Shown one piece after another: positions 6,938-13,544 of a stretch of 15,075 nucleotides of DNA (position 1 is its first letter; the number at the start of each line of letters is the position of its first letter). The notes under the pieces are model-generated. The model ran no database searches and had not been told where the DNA came from. It was given only the letters and a program-made list of their open reading frames with translations. This DNA comes from CAYOWK01 sp964407665 (GTDB lineage Bacteria > Pseudomonadota > Alphaproteobacteria > Caulobacterales > Hyphomonadaceae), in NCBI GenBank assembly GCA_964407665.1, contig CAYOWK010000074.1:1-15075 (forward strand). The letters are read 5' to 3'. The translations under genes and the position numbers were made by a program.

Positions 6938-7132
6938 TTATGCCGGCTTGTCGTCGTCGCGGTCGCGGCGGGCGCCGTCGAGGCGTCGGGTTTCGGCGTC
7001 GCGTTCGGCCTCCGTCCGTTCGCGCTCGGCGCGGGTCTGTCCGAACTTTGAACGGTTGGTCTGGGCGCGTGCGGCGCTCTGCTTGCGCTGCATCTCCTTG
7101 CGGCGCTGATTCAGGTTGATGATCTCGGCCAT
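6938..7132 (-). CDS. DUF4169-type small basic protein
   Basis: This is a 64-residue, highly charged protein starting MAEIINLNQRRKEMQRKQ and ending in RRLDGARRDRDDDKPA. The MAEIINLNxxRK start, the NRSKFGQTRAE centre and the RRLDG end are characteristic of the small DUF4169 family of alphaproteobacteria, whose function is unknown. The body is probably one long helix. The ATG at 7132 is followed at once by the family motif. The ribosome site is weak (AGG 7 bases upstream). It is 143 bases from the acyltransferase gene upstream and 111 from the YdjM-like gene downstream. Its high Arg/Glu content makes every other frame look open. Confidence 0.82.
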   Translation of the reverse strand: MAEIINLNQRRKEMQRKQSAARAQTNRSKFGQTRAERERTEAERDAETRRLDGARRDRDDDKPA

Positions 7133-7226
7133 GTCGGAGCCTGTTCATCGTGCAGACCGGTCCGTCCGGTCATGCCGCCAGTGAACACTATACCGATCAT
7201 TCCCGGCCTGCCAGCGGCTTTCAGCA

Positions 7227-7258
7227 ATCCGGACGGAGGTTTGTGCGTCCGCCCGGAT
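7227..7258 (-). terminator. Hairpin downstream of the acyltransferase gene
   Basis: Arms ATCCGGACGGA (7227-7237) and TCCGCCCGGAT (7248-7258) flank a 10-base loop. On the minus-strand transcript the single imperfect position becomes a G-U wobble, so the 11-bp stem is complete. It begins 17 bases past the acyltransferase stop. No U-tract follows, so it may be an mRNA 3-prime stabiliser or a weak terminator instead of a classical one. Confidence 0.45.
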
Positions 7259-7275
7259 CGCCGTCGGCAGGATGG

Positions 7276-8361
7276 TCAGGCCGTAGGCGCTGCCGTTGCC
7301 GGAACCTGACGCGGAACGCGCGACTTGTTCCGGATCAGCTTCTTGAAGATCGCGCGCAGGCCGCTGTTGGTCGGCTTCTCGAACAGTTCGTAGGAGGCGA
7401 CCGACACAGCGACCATGATCAGCAGCATCGCCGGCAGCAGCAGGATCGAGGCGAGCAGGTCCGTTCCCAGGAAGCGCACCCAGACCGGTCCGACAACCGT
7501 CAGCACCAGCAGGTGCAGCAGGTAGGTCGAGTAGCCCGCATCCCCCAGATAGGTGAGGAAGGACTTCGGCGTCGGCTTCCGGTGCAGGTCCTGCCCGACG
7601 GCGGCGAACATGATCATCATCGCCGGGATCCAGTAGCGCCACTGGGTGGGGACCGAGTAGGGCACGGTGAACTCGATCAGGAACCAGATGATTCCCGCGA
7701 CCAGCGCGAAGGACAGCATCGACGTGCGCTTGATGAAGGCGGTGACAGGCTGCCAGTTGACGAAGTGGGCGAGCAGGGCGCCGGCCGCAAAGTCGAACAT
7801 CACGGTGTCGCCGTAGAAGCGGCCATAGAACGTGTCGCCGGCGAAGGCCCGGCTGGAGATCATGATGCCGGCCATCATCGCAAACAGTCCGGCCATCTGC
7901 CATGCGCGCGGCAGCATCACCGAGAGGCCGAAGAGGATGTAGAACAGAATTTCGTAGTTCAGCGTCCAGCCGACGCCGAGGACGGGCAGCAGGTTGCCGT
8001 TCAGATCCGGCCACGGCAGGAACGCATAGGCCGAAGCGATCGAGGCGGGGCTGAGGTCGGCGCTGGAGAAGGCCCAGGGGATGACTGCGGTCACGACGAG
8101 AACGCCGGTCAGCGCCAGCCAGTAGAGCGGCACGATCCGCGCCGCGCGCTTGGCGATGAACCAGGCGAAGGTCTCATTCTGCGGGGTAATCTGCACCATC
8201 AGGAAGCCGGAGATGGCAAAGAAGAGCGTGATGATGCCGGACCCCATGTCGGTATCCGGTATCCAGCTCCCGGTCGCGTTCCAGGCAATGAATTCCATCG
8301 TGTGATAGCCGACCACCATATAGGCGGACCAGGCTCTCAGCAGCTGGACATTGTTCAACAT
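7276..8361 (-). CDS. Acyltransferase-3 family membrane protein (O-acetyltransferase-like)
   Basis: This is a 361-residue polytopic membrane acyltransferase of the OafA/NodX-type family 3, which transfers acyl groups from the cytoplasm to surface polysaccharides, peptidoglycan or lipids. Hallmarks are the first-helix catalytic His (His20 in MVVGYHTMEF), LFFAISGFL (46-54), the arginine-rich KRAARIVPLYW (71-81), GWTLNYEILFY in the middle, and LGDAGYSTYLLH before the last helices. I chose the ATG at 8361 because the family starts at this point (LLRAWSAYMVV is the first helix) and GAGG lies 6 bases upstream; the frame extends to 8454 with non-family residues. The acceptor is unknown and no polysaccharide genes flank it. 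The tail is basic and proline/alanine-rich. Confidence 0.92.
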   Translation of the reverse strand: MLNNVQLLRAWSAYMVVGYHTMEFIAWNATGSWIPDTDMGSGIITLFFAISGFLMVQITPQNETFAWFIAKRAARIVPLYWLALTGVLVVTAVIPWAFSSADLSPASIASAYAFLPWPDLNGNLLPVLGVGWTLNYEILFYILFGLSVMLPRAWQMAGLFAMMAGIMISSRAFAGDTFYGRFYGDTVMFDFAAGALLAHFVNWQPVTAFIKRTSMLSFALVAGIIWFLIEFTVPYSVPTQWRYWIPAMMIMFAAVGQDLHRKPTPKSFLTYLGDAGYSTYLLHLLVLTVVGPVWVRFLGTDLLASILLLPAMLLIMVAVSVASYELFEKPTNSGLRAIFKKLIRNKSRVPRQVPATAAPTA

Positions 8362-8700
8362 GTCAGGCCTCACCCCTCGTTTCGCTGACCGGAGCGGGTC
8401 TGGAGGGCAGGCTGGGCGAGTGGTGGATCGCCTCTGGCGCGACTTGCGTGCCATCCTGCGCGCCAGGTCCCTTACATCCGGACATGCGTGCGTTACGAAG
8501 CCTTACGATGCATAGGCGGGGCCAGACGGACGGTCGCGTTAACCTGCGCGTAAGCGTAAATTCGCCTGTCGGGTAAGGAAAAAAGTGCCGCTGGCGCAAA
8601 GATGTAATAGCACCAATCTATCCGGAGGCTGAGCGTCCGTCAGTAGCCGCAACCTGCTGCAACGGCTCCGGCTTGCGAGAGGTGCGTCTATGGCCCGGCG
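8362..8700. other. Intergenic region upstream of the acyltransferase gene
   Basis: This 339-base gap lies between the dipeptidase stop and the acyltransferase start, both on the minus strand. It must carry the acyltransferase promoter, but no -35/-10 pair is convincing. An AT-rich patch (about 8539-8588) contains TTAA-N7-GTAA (8539-8553), one base off the CtrA recognition pattern TTAA-N7-TTAA. No clear intrinsic terminator follows the dipeptidase gene. I see no small gene with a good start and ribosome site. Confidence 0.5.
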
Positions 8701-10002
8701 CTATTTCGGCTGCGCCGCCGCATAGGCCTCGGATGCGCGCATGACGCGCAGCACGTTGCCGCCCCAGATCTTGGCGAGGTCTTCCTTGGTGTAGCCCTCG
8801 GCCAGCAGGCGCTGGGTGACTTTCGGGATCTCGGTGATGTCCTTCATGCCGGCGACGCCGCCGCCGCCATCCCAGTCCGCGCCCATGCCGACATGGTCCG
8901 GACCGATGAGCTTCAGCACATGAAGGAACTGCTCCATATACGTGTCGAAGGTCGCCATCGATGCGGGATACTTCGTGTTGATGGCGGCCATTTCGTCCAG
9001 ATAGGCCTCGTACGACTCAGGCGGCAGCGCATCCGCGTTGCCCCACTTGGTCCGCAGCGCCTGCATCGCCGCCGTGCGTTCCGGCGCCGGCGGCAGGTCC
9101 GCCATGTAGGAGCCGAGCGCGTTCATCTGGATGACGCCGCCCTTGGCCGCGAGTTTCTTGAGCAGGGCGTCCGGCACGTTGCGCGGGTGGTCGTAGAGTT
9201 CCTTTGTGCCCGAGTGCGACAGCAGCAGGGGCGTCGCCGACAGGTCGAGCATCTGGTCGAGCACCTGGTCTGATGCGTGGCTGGGGTCCAGCACCATGCC
9301 GAGGCGGTTGGCTTCCTTGATCAGCTCCTTGCCGGCCGGCGACAGGCCATTCCATTTCGGACCCGTCCGGTCGGTCGAGGAATCGGCAAACTGGTTGTTG
9401 GCGCCATGCACGGGGCCGACGAGGCGGACGCCCAGCTTGTGGAACGTCGTCAGCAGGCTGAGGTCCTCGCCGAGCGGATAGGAGTTCTCGATCGACATCA
9501 GCACCACCTTCTTGCCGGCGGCGTGGACAGCCTCGACCTCGTCGGCGGTGGTCGCCATGCCGAACGTGTCGGGATAGGCGGAGGCCATCTTGTGGATCGC
9601 GAGGGCGCGGAGGAGGGCGGTGTCCCGCACCCGCTTGTAGGCGTCGGGCGTCACGGCCCCCTGCGGCGTGAAAATGACCCAGAAACCGCCATCGAGCCCG
9701 CCCTCGTTCATGCGCGGAACATCGACCTGCGAGCCGTCGCGCTCGACATCGTGGCGGGCCATGATGTCGAACGGTTTTGGACGGACCAGCGATGCGGGCG
9801 TGTCGAGGTGGGTGTCGAGCACCATGAACGACTGGTGGATCGCGGCGACATCCGCCCCGACCAGCGCAGCGCCGGGAAGCGACGAATCGGCGCCCGGTCC
9901 CGTTGCGCACGCCGAGGCGAGCAGGGCCATGCCGGCCAGCAGCGGCGCCGTGATCGCCGGCCGGAGACCGGTCGAGGCCAGAAAGATTTTCGCTAGCGGC
10001 AT
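8701..10002 (-). CDS. Membrane dipeptidase, peptidase family M19, exported lipoprotein-like
   Basis: This is a 433-residue zinc dipeptidase of the renal dipeptidase (M19) family, which cleaves dipeptides, often with D- or unusual second residues. Zinc-site residues are visible: His65 and Asp67 (DTHLDTP), bridging Glu172 (SIENSYPLG), His242 (DPSHAS), His263 (LSHSG) and Asp376 (GADWDGGGG). The N-terminus is a signal peptide ending LLASAC, with Cys32 as possible lipid anchor (the -3 residue is Ala, not the usual Leu), so a periplasmic location is inferred. The start at 10002 has GGAG 10 bases upstream. It is divergent from the tonB module across a 533-base gap. Peptide salvage or peptidoglycan fragment turnover are plausible roles. 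Confidence 0.93.
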   Translation of the reverse strand: MPLAKIFLASTGLRPAITAPLLAGMALLASACATGPGADSSLPGAALVGADVAAIHQSFMVLDTHLDTPASLVRPKPFDIMARHDVERDGSQVDVPRMNEGGLDGGFWVIFTPQGAVTPDAYKRVRDTALLRALAIHKMASAYPDTFGMATTADEVEAVHAAGKKVVLMSIENSYPLGEDLSLLTTFHKLGVRLVGPVHGANNQFADSSTDRTGPKWNGLSPAGKELIKEANRLGMVLDPSHASDQVLDQMLDLSATPLLLSHSGTKELYDHPRNVPDALLKKLAAKGGVIQMNALGSYMADLPPAPERTAAMQALRTKWGNADALPPESYEAYLDEMAAINTKYPASMATFDTYMEQFLHVLKLIGPDHVGMGADWDGGGGVAGMKDITEIPKVTQRLLAEGYTKEDLAKIWGGNVLRVMRASEAYAAAQPK

Positions 10003-10242
10003 TGTGAACGCACTCCGGGTAGGCGGGCTGATCGGGCGGCGGACCGCGCGCGGCGACCGCTGACAGCGGCAACGTCGCCCATGGAACCACGGATCGACAA
10101 GACGAAAGTGCGTGGGAGTGGGGGTGAGCGCGCAATCGCCATGCGGCCTGCGGTCGCAAGCTACCGTTCAGGGCGCCCCGCGGCTTCTGCGCCAACATAC
10201 CGGGCGCTCGGGGTGCGACCCCCTACCGCTGCGCAAAGCTCG

Positions 10243-10272
10243 TTGACAAAAAAGCAACCAAGCCAGAATGAT
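10243..10272 (+). promoter_or_regulatory. tonB: Candidate promoter of the tonB-exb module
   Basis: A perfect -35 hexamer TTGACA (10243-10248) is followed after 18 bases by AATGAT (10267-10272), which matches 4 of 6 -10 positions. It is the best sigma-70-type match in the gap. It would give an unusually long leader of about 255 bases. I saw no Fur-box-like AT-rich palindrome over it. Confidence 0.45.
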
Positions 10273-10470
10273 CGAACACGTACAGAGGGTCGCCGACTTC
10301 CCCACGGCAGCCCGCCCACCGCGGTATAAAAAAGACGGTGTGCGGCGCGCGATACCCCGGACTGACGCGGCGGAATCCAGAGGTGGGTTCTTCGTCTGCG
10401 CGCTGTGCTGCGCCAAAAAATTCAAGATTGAGCGGCTGGCGCTTGCGGCGAAATAAAGGCATACAGACCG

Positions 10471-10510
10471 GGCGCCGTTTACGACAGGCCTTAAGGCCGC
10501 CGACGGTGCC
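10471..10510 (+). other. Two-part hairpin in the tonB leader
   Basis: Outer arms GGCGCCGT (10471-10478) and ACGGTGCC (10503-10510) pair over 8 positions with one G-U. They enclose a perfect palindrome GGCCTTAAGGCC (10487-10498), which can fold as an inner 4-bp stem with a TTAA loop or act as a dyad protein-binding site. It ends 25 bases before the tonB start codon. Confidence 0.45.
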
Positions 10511-10535
10511 GCGGGGCGTCTAGAGCGAGAGAGAC

Positions 10536-11189
10536 ATGTACTACGCTACGAAGACACAGACCAGTAACAGCCGGGTTGTGGCCATTGTCGCCGTTGTGGC
10601 GCTCAACGTCGCTGTTGGCGCCGGCCTCGCCATGGGTATGGGCAAGGCGATCGTGAATACGATCGTCAAGACCGAAGTCGCCATCGTGCCGGAAGAGCTT
10701 CCGGACGACGAGCCGCCGCCGCCGCCGCCGCCGCCAGATATCGATCTGCCGCCGCCGCCGCCGCAGGTCGTGCTTCCCGAATTCACGTTCGACGTGCCGC
10801 CGCCGCCGAACGCCATCCAGCAGGTCACCGCTGTGGAGCGTCCCGTGAACGCGCCGCCCGCGCCGCGTCCGCCGCCGGCTCCGCCTGCGCCCCCGGCCCA
10901 GGTCGTCACGTCCTGGCCGACGAAGACCCGCCGCTTCGAGCCGCCTCCGTATCCGCCCGCCGCCGAGCGTGCGAAAGAGGAAGGCACGACCGGCATGCAG
11001 GCCTGCGTCGACGCCAACGGCCGGATTACCGACATCAAGCTGGTCCGGTCGAGCGGGTCTACCCGCCTCGATGACGCCGCCCTCAAGCACATGCGGGGCG
11101 AGCGCTGGGAGCCTGCGAAGGATCAGAACGGCAAGGCCATGGCGACCTGCGGCTGGCCCATCGATTGGGTCTGGCAGCTGCCGAAGTAA
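10536..11189 (+). CDS. tonB: TonB-family energy transducer
   Basis: This 217-residue TonB-type protein carries energy from the ExbB/ExbD motor to outer-membrane TonB-dependent receptors. It has a single N-terminal membrane anchor (about residues 13-34), a proline-rich periplasmic spacer (60-141, including runs of eight and five prolines) and a C-terminal TonB domain (about 135-217: PPYPPAAERAKEEG, then GRITDIKLVRSSGSTRLDDAALKHMRGERWEPA). Cys157 and Cys205 could form a disulfide. The anchor contains no histidine, unlike the SxxxH of E. coli TonB. The ATG has a GAGAGAGA purine-rich site directly upstream. It leads the tonB-exbB-exbD-exbD group, which supports the assignment. A 208-base gap with a strong hairpin follows. 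Confidence 0.9.
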   Translation: MYYATKTQTSNSRVVAIVAVVALNVAVGAGLAMGMGKAIVNTIVKTEVAIVPEELPDDEPPPPPPPPDIDLPPPPPQVVLPEFTFDVPPPPNAIQQVTAVERPVNAPPAPRPPPAPPAPPAQVVTSWPTKTRRFEPPPYPPAAERAKEEGTTGMQACVDANGRITDIKLVRSSGSTRLDDAALKHMRGERWEPAKDQNGKAMATCGWPIDWVWQLPK

Positions 11190-11202
11190 CGGTCTGGGGC
11201 GA

Positions 11203-11229
11203 GCGCCCCCGCCGCTTGGGCGGTGGCGC
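11203..11229 (+). other. Strong hairpin after tonB
   Basis: Arms 11203-11213 (GCGCCCCCGCC) and 11219-11229 (GGCGGTGGCGC) pair at 10 of 11 positions around a 5-base loop, starting 14 bases after the tonB stop. No T-run follows. It could reduce read-through into exbB or protect the tonB message end. The rest of the 208-base gap holds no gene and no clear promoter. Confidence 0.5.
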
Positions 11230-11397
11230 GTCGCCGGCAGGAACGAACAAGAACCATTGTCACGTCGGGTCTGATTTCGGCGGGACATGCATTGGGGAAG
11301 GGTGGCGAGGGAAAAACCCATCGCTGCAAATCAATAGGCTCGGGGAAGTCTGTAGGGGGAGACCCTCACAGGGAGCCCAAATTTGGAGAAGACGACT

Positions 11398-12291
11398 ATG
11401 AACACGGCGTTTTTCGGTGATGGTCCTTCGCGGCGGAGCACTCCGGTGAAATTCTTGCTGGCCGCAGCAGCGATGGCGTTCCTGCCGATGGGCGCTCTCG
11501 CCCAGGAGCCGCCCACAGACGTTGCGCCGCCCGCGGTTGAAGACGTGAACCCGGTTCCGGCCGTGGACGCTCCGGCTCCCGAGGCCGTTGCCGAAGCCCC
11601 TGCTGAAGAAGCAGCGGAAGGCGAAGCCGTCGAAACCGAGAACCCCTTCGGCCTGAAGCACATGTGGGAATCGGCTGACATGATCGGCCGGTCCGTGTTC
11701 ATCGTCATGGTTCTGATGTTCTCCGGTACGGTTTACATCGCCGTCACCAAGGTCATCGACCAGAACGCGCTGTACAGCCAGATGAAGCGCCTCGGCGGCT
11801 TCTGGGAAGCGTCGTCGCTCGACGAAGGTCTCGACTCGCTCGGGCCCAAGAACGCCTTCCGCGCCATTGCCGAAGGCGCCATCGCCCAGGCCAACAGCGC
11901 CCAGGCGGGTCTCGGTTCGCGCCTCAGCCGCAACGACCGCACGTCTCACCAGGTCGGCATCGAGCTGGAGCGTATCAACGGCCGTCTGCAGGCCGGCATG
12001 GCCTTCCTGGCCACCGTTGGCGCTATCTGCCCGTTCGTGGGTCTGATGGGTACGGTGTGGGGTATCGTTAACGCTCTGACGCGGATCGGCATGACCGGCG
12101 ACGCTTCGATCGAGAAAGTGGCCGGCCCCGTCGGCGAGGCGCTGATCCAGACCTTCATCGGCCTGCTCGTCGCTGTGCCTGCGGTTATCATGTACAACCT
12201 GCTCGGCCGCCGGAACAAGAACCTCTCCGACGCTGCCCGTCACTTCGCGTACGACGTCGAGAAGCTGATGGTCGGCGCCAGCCACGCCTAA
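11398..12291 (+). CDS. exbB: ExbB-type proton channel (MotA/TolQ/ExbB family) with signal peptide
   Basis: This is a 297-residue ExbB homologue, the pentameric inner-membrane stator that conducts protons with ExbD. It begins with a cleavable-looking signal peptide (about 1-35, ending ALA before QEPP), then a Pro/Ala/Glu-rich periplasmic stretch (36-80), a first membrane helix (about 98-117), a cytoplasmic region, and two further helices. Motor residues are present: Thr219 in GLMGTVWG, and Glu247 and Thr252 in GEALIQTFIGLLVAVPAV. The ATG at 11398 has GGAG 9 bases upstream; an in-frame TTG at 11383 is rejected because it overlaps the ribosome site. The long N-terminus is absent in E. coli ExbB but known in other proteobacterial members. 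exbD1 begins 10 bases later. Confidence 0.94.
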   Translation: MNTAFFGDGPSRRSTPVKFLLAAAAMAFLPMGALAQEPPTDVAPPAVEDVNPVPAVDAPAPEAVAEAPAEEAAEGEAVETENPFGLKHMWESADMIGRSVFIVMVLMFSGTVYIAVTKVIDQNALYSQMKRLGGFWEASSLDEGLDSLGPKNAFRAIAEGAIAQANSAQAGLGSRLSRNDRTSHQVGIELERINGRLQAGMAFLATVGAICPFVGLMGTVWGIVNALTRIGMTGDASIEKVAGPVGEALIQTFIGLLVAVPAVIMYNLLGRRNKNLSDAARHFAYDVEKLMVGASHA

Positions 12292-12301
12292 GGGTACCAA
12301 C

Positions 12302-12760
12302 ATGTCCGACGCCAACATCGGATCGAGCGGGGCGGGGATCTCCCTTGTCGATGAGGAAGACTCCCCCCTCAACTCCTCGATCAACACGACTCCGCTCGTG
12401 GATATCATGCTGGTGCTGCTGATCATCTTCCTGATCACGGTTCCGGTGGTGGTCGGAACGGTCGAGGTCCAGCTGCCTGAAGAACGCAGCCGCCTCGCCA
12501 CGACCAAGCCCGAGAACATCTACCTCTCGGTCGACTCTCAGGGTCGGGTCTTCTGGGGCGAGTTTGCGATCGCCAACGATGAGGAGCTGTACTCCAGGCT
12601 CGTCAACGCTGCGCAGCTCCAGCCGCAGCCGGAGGTTCACCTCCGCGGCGACAGCGAGGCCGACTATCTGAACGTGGGCAAGGTCGTGGAAACGGTCCAG
12701 CGGGCTGGTATTCTTCGCATTGCCTTCATTACAGCCAAGCCGCCCGGAACCGGCCCGTAA
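12302..12760 (+). CDS. exbD: ExbD-type biopolymer transport protein, first copy
   Basis: This 152-residue ExbD/TolR-family protein is the partner of ExbB in the proton-driven motor. It has a short cytoplasmic N-terminus, one membrane helix (about 33-52) with the essential proton-accepting Asp34 in NTTPLVDIMLVLLIIFLI, and a periplasmic domain to the C-terminus. AGGGT 6 bases before the ATG overlaps the end of the exbB gene region, so translation is probably coupled to exbB. It is a paralogue of the next gene, sharing the NTTPL-D-MLVLLI core and the QPQPE-H segment. Confidence 0.94.
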   Translation: MSDANIGSSGAGISLVDEEDSPLNSSINTTPLVDIMLVLLIIFLITVPVVVGTVEVQLPEERSRLATTKPENIYLSVDSQGRVFWGEFAIANDEELYSRLVNAAQLQPQPEVHLRGDSEADYLNVGKVVETVQRAGILRIAFITAKPPGTGP

Positions 12761-12786
12761 CGACGGGGTCCAGGCGCTCCGCCAAC

Positions 12787-12823
12787 CCTCGCAGGCCTGC
12801 CAGATCCTGGCGGACCTGCGGGG
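12787..12823 (+). other. Long hairpin between exbD1 and exbD2
   Basis: Arms 12787-12803 and 12807-12823 form a 17-position stem around a 3-base ATC loop, with 14 Watson-Crick pairs, two G-U pairs and one C-A mismatch (12796 with 12814). No T-run follows; the next bases lead into the exbD2 ribosome site. It fills much of the 93-base gap. Confidence 0.6.
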
Positions 12824-12853
12824 AGAGGCAGACGAACCAAAGGAGACTACACC

Positions 12854-13273
12854 ATGGCGATGGCGGTCGGCGAAGCCAAAGAAGGCGAACCGTTGTCGGA
12901 GATCAACACGACGCCGTTGATCGACGTCATGCTGGTTCTTCTGATCATGCTCATCATCACGATCCCGCCCCAGCGGCAGGCCGTGAACCTCGACACTCCC
13001 CTGCCTCCTCCTCCGGGCACGCCGCCGCCGCAGGATCCTCTGCCGCCGATTCGCGTCATGATCGACTTCGACGGCACCATCTACTGGGACGGCGCGATCG
13101 TCAGCCACAGCCAGATGGAACAGCAGATGAAGTTTGCGGCCCAGCGCAACCCGCAGCCGGAGCTCCACATCGAGCCGCACCGTCTGGCGAAGTATCGCTA
13201 TGTCGCGTCGGTCATGGCCGCTTCGCAGCGCCAGGGCCTGACTAAAATCGGCGTGATCGGCGGCACTTCGTAA
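12854..13273 (+). CDS. exbD: ExbD-type biopolymer transport protein, second copy
   Basis: This is a 139-residue second ExbD/TolR-family subunit. The membrane helix (about 23-41) carries the essential Asp24 in NTTPLIDVMLVLLIMLII. A proline-rich linker (about 50-66: LPPPPGTPPPQDPLPP) separates it from the periplasmic domain. This linker is absent from the first copy. GGAG lies 9 bases before the ATG. Two-ExbD clusters occur in other bacteria (for example Xanthomonas tonB-exbB-exbD1-exbD2), where the second copy can be specific to certain substrates. Co-assembly of both copies in one motor or use of alternative motors cannot be told from the sequence. Confidence 0.93.
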   Translation: MAMAVGEAKEGEPLSEINTTPLIDVMLVLLIMLIITIPPQRQAVNLDTPLPPPPGTPPPQDPLPPIRVMIDFDGTIYWDGAIVSHSQMEQQMKFAAQRNPQPELHIEPHRLAKYRYVASVMAASQRQGLTKIGVIGGTS

Positions 13274-13331
13274 GCCGGGAACTTGTGGGCGCCGTAGCGG
13301 TTATGGGTTGTGCATGTTAGGCTAGTCGAGG

Positions 13332-13353
13332 CGGCGCCCAACGGGCGCCGTTT
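13332..13353 (+). terminator. Terminator-like hairpin after exbD2
   Basis: Arms CGGCGCCC (13332-13339) and GGGCGCCG (13343-13350) form a perfect 8-bp stem with a 3-base AAC loop, followed by TTT. It sits 58 bases after the exbD2 stop and 191 bases before the TPR-like gene. The T-tract is short, so read-through is likely. Confidence 0.65.
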
Positions 13354-13373
13354 CTGCGAGATGACAGAGCAGC

Positions 13374-13475
13374 TTGACGTTTTGATCGTATTTGCGCCCT
13401 CTTTTGGTCGCCAAGCCCGATGATAAGGGCACAAGGAACAGTCATCCCCGCGACAGCACCGACCGTGCGCGCGGG
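13374..13475 (+). promoter_or_regulatory. Possible promoter element and hairpin ahead of the TPR-like gene
   Basis: TTGACG (13374-13379) is a good -35-type hexamer just after the terminator, but I could not find a matching -10. Further on, CCCGCG (13447-13452) and CGCGGG (13470-13475) enclose an inner GCAC/GTGC stem (13456-13459, 13465-13468), giving a stable leader hairpin. The arrangement suggests separate initiation for the next gene; the exact start site is not readable. Confidence 0.35.
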
Positions 13476-13544
13476 CCGAGAATTGAACCAGTCGAATCCG
13501 GGCCCGCTGGCCGGAGCCGATGACGAACAGGTGGAGGTTTTACT

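Larger units (their letters stand above)
10003..10535. other. Long divergent intergenic region and tonB leader
   Basis: This 533-base gap separates the divergent dipeptidase and tonB genes and contains no convincing gene. On the dipeptidase side, nested inverted repeats GGCGA-CCGCT (10052-10061) and AGCGG / TCGCC (10065-10069, 10075-10079) form a stacked hairpin. A candidate plus-strand promoter lies at 10243-10272. Several A-rich runs follow (10248-10253, 10328-10333, 10414-10420). A two-part hairpin occupies 10471-10510. The tonB leader could therefore be about 255 bases long and structured. Confidence 0.55.

Noticed and set aside
7150..8388. Plus-strand open frame of 412 codons, longer than the acyltransferase it opposes
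   Set aside because: Composition is His/Gln/Arg/Asp-rich without hydrophobic patterning, while the minus strand has complete acyltransferase-3 motifs.
9017..10198. Minus-strand open frame of 393 codons overlapping the dipeptidase gene in another frame
   Set aside because: The dipeptidase frame carries all zinc ligands and a signal peptide; this frame is Arg/Pro-rich noise.
11260..12519. Minus-strand open frame of 419 codons antisense to exbB
   Set aside because: The plus strand encodes a complete ExbB with motor residues; the antisense frame has no recognisable domain.
12188..13180. Minus-strand open frame of 330 codons antisense to both exbD genes
   Set aside because: It spans two recognisable ExbD genes and the hairpin between them and shows only repetitive Arg/Asp-rich sequence.
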